Shown: in pieces, positions 19,055 to 27,738 of the stretch
Layout: every line of letters begins with the position of its first letter
Position numbering within the stretch: the first letter of the stretch is position 1
Assembly (NCBI RefSeq): GCF_000026145.1
Contig: NC_009445.1
Coordinates: forward strand, 7,315,001 to 7,379,000
Origin: Bradyrhizobium sp. ORS 278
GTDB lineage: Bacteria; Pseudomonadota; Alphaproteobacteria; Rhizobiales; Xanthobacteraceae
Length of the DNA: 64,000 nucleotides
Direction of reading: 5' to 3'
Translations under genes and position numbers: made by a program
Notes under the pieces: model-generated
Databases searched by the model: none
Told to the model about the DNA's origin: nothing
The model's input: the letters and a program-made list of their open reading frames with translations, nothing else

Positions 19055-20251
19055 CTAGGAAACTAATCCCTCCAACACAACAGTCACCCGATCTCTTTGT
19101 AACGAGCGAAAATTGAAATCATCAGCACTTGGAGCAATGATCCGCTCAGTTGCGATCCAGATAACATGATCCGGTTTAAACGACCTAAGTAGATCCAAAT
19201 CAATAGCATTAGACCATACAAACACAATATACTCGAACAGCGTGTGCATCGCAGAAATCGACGTGTAAGCACCGGAAGTGCCAAACAGATATAGCTTACT
19301 TCCCCTATTTGCCGCCATAGTATTACGGGAAATTGACACGTTTCCCGTGATCCGCCCCTCACCACTCAGCGCGCCCGCAACCGTCTCGTGGAAGCTGCGG
19401 ATGCCCTCGGTAATCGGAGCTCTTGTAGTCATCTTCTCAATAACAGGCGGCCGCATTTTGGAGCCGAGATTTCCACTCATCTCCTCATTGATTACCGTCC
19501 ACCGATCCAAGTCTATTCTCACTCCAACAAACTTCGCAAGAAATTCGATCAGCACTCGGCGCCCCTCCCAAGAGAGGTGCGTATCTGTTTTGTAGTAGAC
19601 AAGAAGCTCTTGCTTGGCAGCCAACAGCTCCTCAATTAGATATTTGTAGTTGCGAACCCCGGAAGTCGACAAGAAATTGGTCAGCCGGACCAACCCCCGA
19701 TCAGCGGCCACAGAAAATTTCCCTCCTCCCATCTCTTCATAAACGACATGTTTTTCTGGGGTGACTAATACGTTATATTCGCCACCCAACGACTCCACGT
19801 ACGCCGTCCGCATCAGATGCTGGTTCCAAAAGCAGACCAGATCTTCCGACGAAAAATTATTCTCGCCAGACATCTTCGCCAAGACGTTATTGGAATCGTT
19901 CCTTAGAAACATCCATCCATCGAGCCCTCGCAAAACAAGCGGCGACTCACCATCAAACACCACCTCGTATTCACCACGCTGTATAACAGCTCCTGTCTCG
20001 GCAAATTTTACGCGAATCCGGTTTGCGCCCGGTCGAAGGCTGGAAGAAATATCGACTTCAAAACCATGCCCCCCTGACCCAAAGACGCGCTGAAGATCCG
20101 CCCGAGGCTGGTCTGCAGACACCGTAACGGCAAGTTCTCCGTTCACCTCGACTGTCACTTCAACAATTTGATGCCGATCTGTATCCCGCATAGCCCAGCC
20201 GACGACCAGCGAGCCAGCAACATCAACGTAACCTAGTAGCTCAGCTGCCAT
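19055..20251 (-). CDS. AlgX/AlgJ-like SGNH-fold acetyltransferase-type protein, 398 aa
   Basis: The first 100 residues form a beta-rich module similar to the N-terminus of the GT2 protein at 12510-14858. From about residue 108 the protein follows the AlgX/AlgJ pattern: GLDGWMFLRND (109-119), VTPEKH (163-168), the catalytic-type DTHLSWEG with Asp223 and His225, and GTSGAYTS with the candidate nucleophile Ser326 replacing the usual GDSF block. It ends in KPDHVIWIATER (359-370). In alginate systems such proteins O-acetylate the polymer in the periplasm. Here no signal peptide is visible, which is odd. Low GC. It is last in the minus-strand series 24243 to 19055. Confidence 0.75.
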   Translation of the reverse strand: MAAELLGYVDVAGSLVVGWAMRDTDRHQIVEVTVEVNGELAVTVSADQPRADLQRVFGSGGHGFEVDISSSLRPGANRIRVKFAETGAVIQRGEYEVVFDGESPLVLRGLDGWMFLRNDSNNVLAKMSGENNFSSEDLVCFWNQHLMRTAYVESLGGEYNVLVTPEKHVVYEEMGGGKFSVAADRGLVRLTNFLSTSGVRNYKYLIEELLAAKQELLVYYKTDTHLSWEGRRVLIEFLAKFVGVRIDLDRWTVINEEMSGNLGSKMRPPVIEKMTTRAPITEGIRSFHETVAGALSGEGRITGNVSISRNTMAANRGSKLYLFGTSGAYTSISAMHTLFEYIVFVWSNAIDLDLLRSFKPDHVIWIATERIIAPSADDFNFRSLQRDRVTVVLEGLVS

Positions 20252-20306
20252 TTAGAGAATCCCGGAATGAAAGCCCCGCAAGAGGAGGCCCAATCAAACT
20301 TAACAT

Positions 20307-21350
20307 TCAGTTTTTAGGCGCCAAGCAAGACGCGGACTCTCGTCCGTACTTCAACGCCAACTTCGAAATCTGCACCGCGACATCCACAGAACCCTGACGG
20401 CTCCGGACAACCGCCCCCGGCCGAAGATCCCGCTCCTGAGTTTCAAGCCCAACGTACATCGACGTCAAATGCCAATTCGAAAGATCGCGAGCCTCTTGCG
20501 GAAAACCAACTGAATCCGACATACGACCACCATCATCGCGACATGAGAACATCCGCTGAGCCAAGTCACAAACAAGCTGATTAATATCGTAACTCCAATG
20601 CTGCGGCGCACCCGTCGCAACAATGAATCTTAAGGCCTGATCAGATTTCAAGATCGGGTTAAACACAATGTTGCGACCACCGCGCTCGGGAAAGCAACCG
20701 CGATACTCGGCACGCTCTTGCGCAGAGCTAGAATGAAGCAGCTGGACAAACACGGACGTCTTTTGCCGACTGCTTGGGTCGAGATAAAACAACGTAAAGC
20801 CGGTCAATACTTGAGCTTTGACCGCTCCGGCTTCTGCAAACGCAACCGCATCAACTTTCGCTTTCGTAAGCTTAAGAGAGACTTCGTAGGTGAGCCTACG
20901 ACTGAGGGGAAGTTGCGAGATACTGTAATTCGATAGGAATAAGTTAGCACCACCCGTACTGGTGAGTCCACCTCCGGCACTTTCGAGCTCAAAGACCAAG
21001 CCATTCTGCTGATCCGAGAATATGCTGAGGCGAGACTCACGATTTGTTGCCAGAAAGGTAAGTAATGGCAGCCCTAAAAGCTCGTCTCGGTACCCCTCCG
21101 AATTCACTAACGCCCCCCCAGGATCAAGAAGCTCAGACTTATTCCACTGCATAAGACTCCACTTAGAAGGAGGGCTTCCAGGTAGCGGAAGACGAGCAAA
21201 GTAGCTCGGGCCGCGATTCGCTACCGCTCCATCATTAAATTTGACATTTGGGCTGTCGAAAGCAGCAACAACACTCTCATTGTCAGGGCTGAAAGCGTAT
21301 GCCTGTCCCAAAACAATAACTGAAAGCCCCACCACAACACAGTTGCGCAT
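20307..21350 (-). CDS. Secreted protein of unknown function, 347 aa
   Basis: A signal peptide (MRNCVVVGLSVIVLGQAYAF, cleavage near residue 19-20) sends this protein to the periplasm or outside. The mature part has alternating hydrophobic and polar stretches suggesting beta-sheet, and Cys residues near the middle and C-terminus that could pair. I recognise no domain. It lies two bases after the GT2-GT4 gene and 55 bases before the AlgX-like gene on one strand, so it is probably made with them. A polymer-binding or polymer-modifying role is inferred from context only. Its GC is clearly lower than in the surrounding locus. Confidence 0.72.
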   Translation of the reverse strand: MRNCVVVGLSVIVLGQAYAFSPDNESVVAAFDSPNVKFNDGAVANRGPSYFARLPLPGSPPSKWSLMQWNKSELLDPGGALVNSEGYRDELLGLPLLTFLATNRESRLSIFSDQQNGLVFELESAGGGLTSTGGANLFLSNYSISQLPLSRRLTYEVSLKLTKAKVDAVAFAEAGAVKAQVLTGFTLFYLDPSSRQKTSVFVQLLHSSSAQERAEYRGCFPERGGRNIVFNPILKSDQALRFIVATGAPQHWSYDINQLVCDLAQRMFSCRDDGGRMSDSVGFPQEARDLSNWHLTSMYVGLETQERDLRPGAVVRSRQGSVDVAVQISKLALKYGRESASCLAPKN

Positions 21351-21352
21351 CT

Positions 21353-23788
21353 CTACCCAGCGATTGACAGAGGCGTAGGCCTCATCACGTCCGAGCGCGA
21401 CTTTTCACGCTCCGCCGGAACATCGTCTTTATATCTGTAGTAGAGGCACACGTCATCGGCCGAGGCAAAAGCACCCGTTTGCGGTATCCATTCATCGGGC
21501 CCCAACTCATCGTTCAGGCGCAGGAAAGTATCATTTATAAACTGAGCGTTAAACCGCTCTTCTACCGGGATCAACGCACCATACTGCGCGTCTGCTATCC
21601 GCTCCGCCTGCGCGCCGATATCAAACGCGATTGGAAACAGCCCAATTTCGAAAGCATCTGACAGCGTGTAAAGGTACGTCTCTGGCCAGATCGACGGGAA
21701 GAACCCAAAACGGGGGCTCACCTCAATCAGCCTACGGCGCAAGTCGTCATCAGAGAAATAGGGACCCGTGATGGAAACTCCCACACTCCGAAGACGCTCG
21801 TCGATATTTGTATAGCCAATTACGTGAAACCGGATCGGCAATGACCGCTGCGCAGCATCAGCTGCACAACTGAAAATCACCGAAGATCCTTTATGCGGCC
21901 CAATTGCTCCGATGACTGCCACGTTGATCGTTCCGTCCCAACTCAGCTCCGATCGCGTCGGAGGAGTACGGGGCAGCAGCCGTGATGGCTCGAGATGACT
22001 TCGAACTTGCAATCGAACGTCCGGCAAGAACGGCTGTAGCCGCGCCCTCGTATCCTCGGATGGCACGAAGGTAACATCCGCTAACGATAGAACTTGATGA
22101 TAGTCGTACCGATATTTCGCAACGGCGGCGCCTGTCCGGCGACCCGGATAGCTATAGGATTTTAGACACTCTTGGCAGGTTAGAGGGCCGGGGAGACCAC
22201 AATAGTCCTCCCCGTCATCGACCAACTGATTCCGCGGACATATCGCCGAGTAATCATGGACCGTGCTAACAATTCGAACACCGGCTGACTTTACTCCATC
22301 TAGGAGCGATTTCGCATGCTCCAGATCAAATCCAACAAGGCTATGTACGTGGAAGAGCTCAAGCCCCGCGCTCAACAACCTCGGAAGTACGAGACCGATA
22401 AATTCTTGGACGGATAAGTTTCCTAAGTTGGGGACATGAAGAGGGCTGGTGAATGAGTTGACCGATACAGCACATGGATCGGTCTTGCTGGGCGAGACAA
22501 TAAACACGCCATAGCCCACGCCCTCTAGTTGCTCCGCGAGCTGCCTTAGGTGGGTCTCGATTCCACCTCCGTTGTTGTGCGAAACAAACACCGCCAGCCT
22601 CCTTTTGACTACAGTTAGGAGAAGACGAGCGACATCGATCTTCCGACGAACAGACGACAGGAGATCCCGAGACACAAATTTCCGAACATCGCCCTCGTAA
22701 CACGGATGCTTCTTAAGTAGCGCTAGATAGCCGGACTTTTGCTGTGTCGAAGCATCTAATGCGAACGAAACCTCACCTGTGTGGCGGACGAACACATCGG
22801 TCGCGGCGACATTTCGCCATCCCGCCGCTTTAGCTCTCACACAGTAATCATTCTCTTCACCATAGCCGCGGTTGAACGTGGCAACATCCAATTCCCCCAC
22901 TTCATGATAGCAGTCGCGATGAATGAACATACAATATCCGACGCCAGTCGGCACATCGACTGGCGCTCCGCGACCCACGACTGAAATTATGGCGTCCAAC
23001 GCCGCAAGAGGAACTTCTATCGAGTAGTTGTTATTTGCGTTTGTTTCTGGATAACTGAAGATGGTGGCGTTGTTCGAGAGTGGAGTGATGGTCCCAATCT
23101 TGCCACTCGAAGCATGGGCCACAATCCGATCTAACCAGCCCGCATATACAATGGTGTCGGAGTTTAGAAGCAGCTTATGCGAGTTTTTGCCGGCTTGCAT
23201 TCCCTTGTTTACGGACTGTGTAAATCCTAGGTTCTGCTCGTTTTCGATGTAATGGAACAGCTTTCGCCCAGCTAGTTTATTTAGTAATCGCTGCAGGGGC
23301 GGCTCTGGCGTTTTGTCGTTAACGACAACCAAACGAAATCTCGTTGCGACCTCAGTCGTCAAAACGGAATAAATGCAAGCCGCAGTATCACGCAACCCGC
23401 GATAAACTGGGATAATGATGTCCACTTCAGCCGGGTCGATCTTTCCTGTTACCGACTCCCACATTGCACGCCGAATTGTCGGTATCGGCTCGACAGGCCC
23501 CATGAGTTCTGGCCGGGTCCGCGCGCCTTCGTGCAAGCCCTTCCTAATGTAGTGAACGAATGGATTGCCTTCGATAGTCTCGCGGCGGGAAGCAGACGCG
23601 CTATAATATCGCAACGAGAAAAAAGGCGCGGGGTCACGAAACTCTCGCCAACCATGCTCGCAAAAGTGCTGCAAAGGGTCAACAGCCGCTTCGGCCACAT
23701 CAGGGTTTGACCTCAGGTAGAACCCACGATCAAAAAGCCCGCTCTCTGATATGAGCGCGTAGTCTTGATATGAACGTTCTTCAGTCAT
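21353..23788 (-). CDS. Two-domain glycosyltransferase (GT2 plus GT4-like) with N-terminal repeats, 811 aa
   Basis: Residues about 15-95 hold two copies of a short motif (FDRGFYLRSNPDVAEA and a divergent second copy ending GLHEGARTRP), the module that also makes up the small protein at 23830-24243. A GT2 domain follows (about 120-380): DIIIPVYRG, VVNDKTPEP, the DxD-like LLNSDT and GYGEENDYCVRAKAAGW. The C-terminal half (about 395-790) is GT4-like, with SHNNGGGIETHLRQLAE and GAIGPHKGS. A single polypeptide could thus add two sugars. ATG 23788 is used. Low GC, same strand and tight spacing with its neighbours. Confidence 0.88.
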   Translation of the reverse strand: MTEERSYQDYALISESGLFDRGFYLRSNPDVAEAAVDPLQHFCEHGWREFRDPAPFFSLRYYSASASRRETIEGNPFVHYIRKGLHEGARTRPELMGPVEPIPTIRRAMWESVTGKIDPAEVDIIIPVYRGLRDTAACIYSVLTTEVATRFRLVVVNDKTPEPPLQRLLNKLAGRKLFHYIENEQNLGFTQSVNKGMQAGKNSHKLLLNSDTIVYAGWLDRIVAHASSGKIGTITPLSNNATIFSYPETNANNNYSIEVPLAALDAIISVVGRGAPVDVPTGVGYCMFIHRDCYHEVGELDVATFNRGYGEENDYCVRAKAAGWRNVAATDVFVRHTGEVSFALDASTQQKSGYLALLKKHPCYEGDVRKFVSRDLLSSVRRKIDVARLLLTVVKRRLAVFVSHNNGGGIETHLRQLAEQLEGVGYGVFIVSPSKTDPCAVSVNSFTSPLHVPNLGNLSVQEFIGLVLPRLLSAGLELFHVHSLVGFDLEHAKSLLDGVKSAGVRIVSTVHDYSAICPRNQLVDDGEDYCGLPGPLTCQECLKSYSYPGRRTGAAVAKYRYDYHQVLSLADVTFVPSEDTRARLQPFLPDVRLQVRSHLEPSRLLPRTPPTRSELSWDGTINVAVIGAIGPHKGSSVIFSCAADAAQRSLPIRFHVIGYTNIDERLRSVGVSITGPYFSDDDLRRRLIEVSPRFGFFPSIWPETYLYTLSDAFEIGLFPIAFDIGAQAERIADAQYGALIPVEERFNAQFINDTFLRLNDELGPDEWIPQTGAFASADDVCLYYRYKDDVPAEREKSRSDVMRPTPLSIAG

Positions 23789-23829
23789 GGAGGCAGGTTG
23801 ACCTTAGGAGAGGGAAGGATGCGAAGTTA

Positions 23830-24243
23830 CTAGTCTTCAAATGGAGAACGGCCTTCTTTTTCTCCGTATTGATCGAAGTGGTGCTGACAGGAACTAATTT
23901 CCCCGTACTCAACCCCCTCCCCAACATCAGGATAGGCCTTGCTATACCACTCCTCGTCGACAACTACTTGGCAGGGGCGCCTACCTTCAAAATAACCACT
24001 TTCGATAAAGTGATGCTTGCCTGAGCGGAATATACCGCGTGCGACAGCATCACGAACGTCTGGGTACTGAGTGACGTACCAGTCTTCGTCGAACGCTGTT
24101 CCCCGAAGTACCAATTTTATTAGATCTCGAAGCTTGCCTTCATCGAACTGAGCAATAGAGCCCATTTGGCCGCCTAGGGCAGATTCCCGAACTTTTTGGT
24201 AGGGTGGAAGATAGGCCTTCGTTACTTCGGTTTTGGGCGCCAT
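23830..24243 (-). CDS. Small protein of two tandem FDxxWYxxxYPDV repeats, 137 aa
   Basis: After about 50 hydrophilic residues the protein consists of two tandem units of about 43 residues, each running FDEDWYVTQYPDV or VDEEWYSKAYPDV, then a spacer, then HHF-x3-GY-x-EGR. The same units head the glycosyltransferase encoded just downstream (41 bases). ATG 24243 is preferred to a TTG six codons upstream because of a GAGAG ribosome site. No signal peptide or membrane segment is seen. Function unknown; a docking or scaffold role with the glycosyltransferase is an inference from the shared module. Confidence 0.7.
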   Translation of the reverse strand: MAPKTEVTKAYLPPYQKVRESALGGQMGSIAQFDEGKLRDLIKLVLRGTAFDEDWYVTQYPDVRDAVARGIFRSGKHHFIESGYFEGRRPCQVVVDEEWYSKAYPDVGEGVEYGEISSCQHHFDQYGEKEGRSPFED

Positions 24244-24391
24244 TTCACTCTCTGAGATCAACGATCCGAAATTGCAGATCTTAATGCTATTTCAGTACAC
24301 TGGCGAGTTGCGTTCAAAGCTCTGGACCAATGCGTTCGTAAGAACAGGCAATATTCCGTGCTTTAACCGCTCAGTTCGTCTCGGCTCGAAC

Positions 24392-26344
24392 TTAAGTCTT
24401 CTCGCTTCCTCCTTCGGAAAACGAAAGTCCAGTTGCAGGCACATCGACGTTTGCACCCAGCGCTCGCTGCGCAGCAGCCATGCCCTTCTCGGCAGCAGCA
24501 CGGAGCCACTCGACGGCCTTCACCTGATCACGCTCGCAGCCCTGGCCTTTGGACAGCATGACAGCGAGATTGTATTGCGCGAAGGGATGGCCCTCGCGGG
24601 CGGCGGCCTCGTACCAGGCGACGCCCTGGGCGAGATCCATGTCGACGCCGTTCCCGGTGCAGTACATCACGCCGAGCTGGAACGCCGAGGGCGCGTGGCC
24701 GGCCCGAGCGGCCTTCTCGAACCAGGCGAAGGCGGCCTTCGCATCGGTGAGGGCCGAAGCCGTGTCAAGGTGAAGTCCGGCGAGCGCGACCATCGCCTCG
24801 ACCAGGCCGGCTTCGGCGGCCGGCGCATAGCACGCGGCCGCGGCCGGCCAATCCGGCGCGCCGCCGAAGCGGCCGGCCTTGAGATGGCCGAGTTGCAGGC
24901 CGGCCGGCGCATGCCCGGACCCGGCGGCATCCGTCAGCAGCGCGGCGGCGCGGGCGCGGGCCTCGTCGGTGCGGTCGGATTGCAGCAGGACCAGCGCGAG
25001 CGCCGTGCGCGCCTCGGCGTCGCCGCCCTCGGCGGCCTTGGCCAGCCAGTGCGCCGCGCGGGCGGGATCGCGCTCGATGCCGGCGCCGGCGGCGTAGATG
25101 CGGCCGAGCTGGATGTCGGCGGCGCTGATGCCGGCGGCGGAGGCCTTCTCGAACCAGGAGATGGCGGCAGGCACGTCGCGGGCGATTCCGGTGCCGTCGC
25201 GATAGAACACGGCGATGTTGAAGGCCGCGGTGGCGTGGCCGCCCTCGGCCGCGCGCAGGAACCATTTGGCCGCCTCGCGCACGCTCGGCGCGACGCCGCT
25301 GCCGGTGGCATAGAAGCGCCCGGTGAAGAATTGCGCCTGTACGTCGCCCTTCTCGGCCGCAGCCTGATACCATTGCGCGGCCTCGCGCAGATCGGGCTCG
25401 CCGCCGAGGCCGCGGGCATAGAACTCCGCCAGCGCCTGGATCGCCGGCAGATGGCCCTTGCGCGCCCCCTTGCGCAGCGCGGTCTCGGCGCGGTCGATCG
25501 ACTGGGCGACGCCGTCGCCGGAGAGAAAGGCGAGGCCGAGGCAATGCAGCGCCAGCACGTCGTCGTGGCGCGCCGCCTCGGCATAGAGCCTGACGGCCTC
25601 AGCGCGGTCCTGCGCGACCCCGGTGCCGTTCTGATAGCAGGAGGCCAGCGCCACCTGGGCGCGGGCGTGGCCGGCTTCGGCGGCCTGGCGGTACCAGCCG
25701 ATCGCGGCCGCAGGGTCGGCTGAGACGCCGAGGCCCTGGAAATAGATATCACCGAGGCCGAACGCGCCGCCGGCGTGGCCCTGCGCCGCGGCCTTGCCAT
25801 ACCAGTCGCGGGCAGCGTCGAGATCGCGGGGGCAGCCGCGGCCGTGGCGGCAGAGCTCGCCCATGCGCGCCTGTGCATCGGCATGGCCGGCGGTTGCGGC
25901 TGCGGATATCCAGCGGACCGCCTGCGCGGGGTCTCTCTCGACCGCAAGCCCGGCGGGGAACAGCAGACGCGCAACCGCGGGCGTCTCGCCATTGTCTGCG
26001 GCCTCCCGCTGCCACGCCTCGGGGGTGTTGGGACCGACCGGCGCGGCGACGCCATCGAGCAGCATCCAGCCGAGCTGATATTTCGCCTCGGTGTGCCCGG
26101 CCTCCGCGGCGCGGCGATACCAAGCGGCGGCGTCGGGGAAGGAGCGGACGACGCCTTCGCCCTTCGCGTACATCTGGCCGATGCGGAACGCCGATTCCGC
26201 GGAACCGGAGGTGGCGGCCCGCCGCCAGATCCGGATCGCATCGAGGTATTCGCCGGCCTCGTGACGCTCGGCGCCGGCGTCGACCGTGGCGCCGAGCGGC
26301 AGCGCCGCGCTTACCCGCGACAGCACCCGTTGGATTGCACCCAT
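24392..26344 (-). CDS. Sel1-repeat (TPR-like) protein, 650 aa
   Basis: From about residue 25 nearly to the end the protein is built from roughly seventeen Sel1-like repeats of about 36 residues, recognisable by recurring AxxWYxxAAEAGH and AxxxLGxxYxxGxGV blocks. Sel1 repeats form an alpha-solenoid for protein-protein contacts; ExoR and some EPS regulators use the same fold. There is no clear signal peptide, although the first 20 residues are moderately hydrophobic. It lies 17 bases after hlyD on the same strand, so it belongs to the type I secretion operon. Cytoplasmic adaptor is my best guess. Normal high GC, unlike the genes just downstream. Confidence 0.9.
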   Translation of the reverse strand: MGAIQRVLSRVSAALPLGATVDAGAERHEAGEYLDAIRIWRRAATSGSAESAFRIGQMYAKGEGVVRSFPDAAAWYRRAAEAGHTEAKYQLGWMLLDGVAAPVGPNTPEAWQREAADNGETPAVARLLFPAGLAVERDPAQAVRWISAAATAGHADAQARMGELCRHGRGCPRDLDAARDWYGKAAAQGHAGGAFGLGDIYFQGLGVSADPAAAIGWYRQAAEAGHARAQVALASCYQNGTGVAQDRAEAVRLYAEAARHDDVLALHCLGLAFLSGDGVAQSIDRAETALRKGARKGHLPAIQALAEFYARGLGGEPDLREAAQWYQAAAEKGDVQAQFFTGRFYATGSGVAPSVREAAKWFLRAAEGGHATAAFNIAVFYRDGTGIARDVPAAISWFEKASAAGISAADIQLGRIYAAGAGIERDPARAAHWLAKAAEGGDAEARTALALVLLQSDRTDEARARAAALLTDAAGSGHAPAGLQLGHLKAGRFGGAPDWPAAAACYAPAAEAGLVEAMVALAGLHLDTASALTDAKAAFAWFEKAARAGHAPSAFQLGVMYCTGNGVDMDLAQGVAWYEAAAREGHPFAQYNLAVMLSKGQGCERDQVKAVEWLRAAAEKGMAAAQRALGANVDVPATGLSFSEGGSEKT

Positions 26345-26361
26345 TCAGTCCGCCTGCCTGC

Positions 26362-27738
26362 TCACGGCTCGCGCATCGCCTGTCCTAAACCGTGTAGCAT
26401 GCTGCCGAGCACATACATGGCCGCCGAGCGTGTACCGATGTTGATGTCCCCAGTCAGAGTCATCCCCGGGATCAACCGGAAGCCAGCGGGGACATCGTGA
26501 AAATTTGTGGCGTCGACGGAACAACGTGCCTTGTAATAGGCGTCGACCGGTTTGCCGTCGTCGTCGAGCGTGAACGCACCCTCGCTGACCCAGCGGATTG
26601 TTCCCTGTGCCGTGCCGTGCTCTACGTGGTTGAAGGCGTCGACCTTGAGGGTGCAGGGATCGCCGGGGCGGACGAAGCCGATGTCGCGCGAGGCGATGCG
26701 GATCTCTGCCTCAAGCCGGGCGCGCAGCGGCATCAGGGTGATGAAGGGATCGCCGGGCTTGAGCACCGAGCCGACCGACAATTTGGCGAGCGTCAGCACC
26801 ACCGACGGCTCTGGCGCGCTGAGCCGCACCAGGTCCTGGTGGCGGATCGCCTTGTCATAGGCCGCATTGGCCGCGTCGAGCGAGTTCTGGGTCGTCACCA
26901 GGTCCTGGCTGAGCTGCGCGTTCCACTGCTCGATGAACGCCTTGCGGTCGGCGCGCAGCGATTCCACCTGGTGTTTGGCCTCGATCAGGCTGTTGTGCGT
27001 CGAGTCGATCTGGCGCAGCAGCTCGAGCCGCGTGTCCTGCGAGATGTAGAGGTTCAGCTTGGAGCCGCTGCCGCTCTCGGCGAGGGTCGAGCGCATGGTC
27101 TCGATCTTCTGCAGCACGTCGTCGCGCTGCCCATAGCGCTCGTCATCCTTCTGCAGCTTGGCGATGGTCGCCTCGGTCTGGCTGATCTTGGAATCGAAGC
27201 TCGCGATCTGCGCGTCATATTGCGCGCGGCGCTGCCGGTAGAGCGCCAGCTGCAGCTTGGCGTAGCTGGCGAATTCGGCGTCGTCGCTGGGCGGGAACAC
27301 GAGCGGCGTGCCGGCGAGCTCGGCCTTGTCGCGCGCCACCTGCGCCGACAGGCTCGCGACCTGCGCCTTGTACTGCGCGACGTCGGCCTGGGTGAAGGTC
27401 GGGTCGAGGGTGGCCAGCAACTGGCCCGAGGCGACCTGCTGGCCCTCGCGGACGTCGATGGTCTTGATGATCGAGGCGTCGAGCGCCTGCAGCACGTTGA
27501 TGGCGTCGAGCGGCACGATCTTGCCGCCGACGCTCTGCACCACGCGGTCGAGCCGCATCAGGCACATCACCGCGATGAGGCTGAGGATCATCGCGACCAG
27601 CACATAGAGCGTGGCGCGGGCGCCGACCGGCTCGGGCGCCTCGCGGATCGCGTCGGTCTCGGACTGGAACTGGCGGACCGTGGCGACGGCGGCGGGACTG
27701 CGAGAGGCGGCACTAAGAGACAAGGGTCGGCCCTCCAT
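26362..27738 (-). CDS. HlyD-family membrane fusion protein of a type I secretion system
   Basis: This 458-aa periplasmic adaptor has a short cytoplasmic N-terminus, one membrane helix (about 41-62), a lipoyl half-motif (DVREGQQVASGQLLATLDPT, about 97-116), a long coiled-coil region (about 120-300) and a beta-barrel domain. It should bridge the ABC transporter and a TolC-type channel, which is not encoded in this window. Its first 26 bases overlap the end of the ABC transporter gene, indicating coupled translation. The likely cargo is the RTX proteins encoded upstream on the same strand. Confidence 0.94.
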   Translation of the reverse strand: MEGRPLSLSAASRSPAAVATVRQFQSETDAIREAPEPVGARATLYVLVAMILSLIAVMCLMRLDRVVQSVGGKIVPLDAINVLQALDASIIKTIDVREGQQVASGQLLATLDPTFTQADVAQYKAQVASLSAQVARDKAELAGTPLVFPPSDDAEFASYAKLQLALYRQRRAQYDAQIASFDSKISQTEATIAKLQKDDERYGQRDDVLQKIETMRSTLAESGSGSKLNLYISQDTRLELLRQIDSTHNSLIEAKHQVESLRADRKAFIEQWNAQLSQDLVTTQNSLDAANAAYDKAIRHQDLVRLSAPEPSVVLTLAKLSVGSVLKPGDPFITLMPLRARLEAEIRIASRDIGFVRPGDPCTLKVDAFNHVEHGTAQGTIRWVSEGAFTLDDDGKPVDAYYKARCSVDATNFHDVPAGFRLIPGMTLTGDINIGTRSAAMYVLGSMLHGLGQAMREP

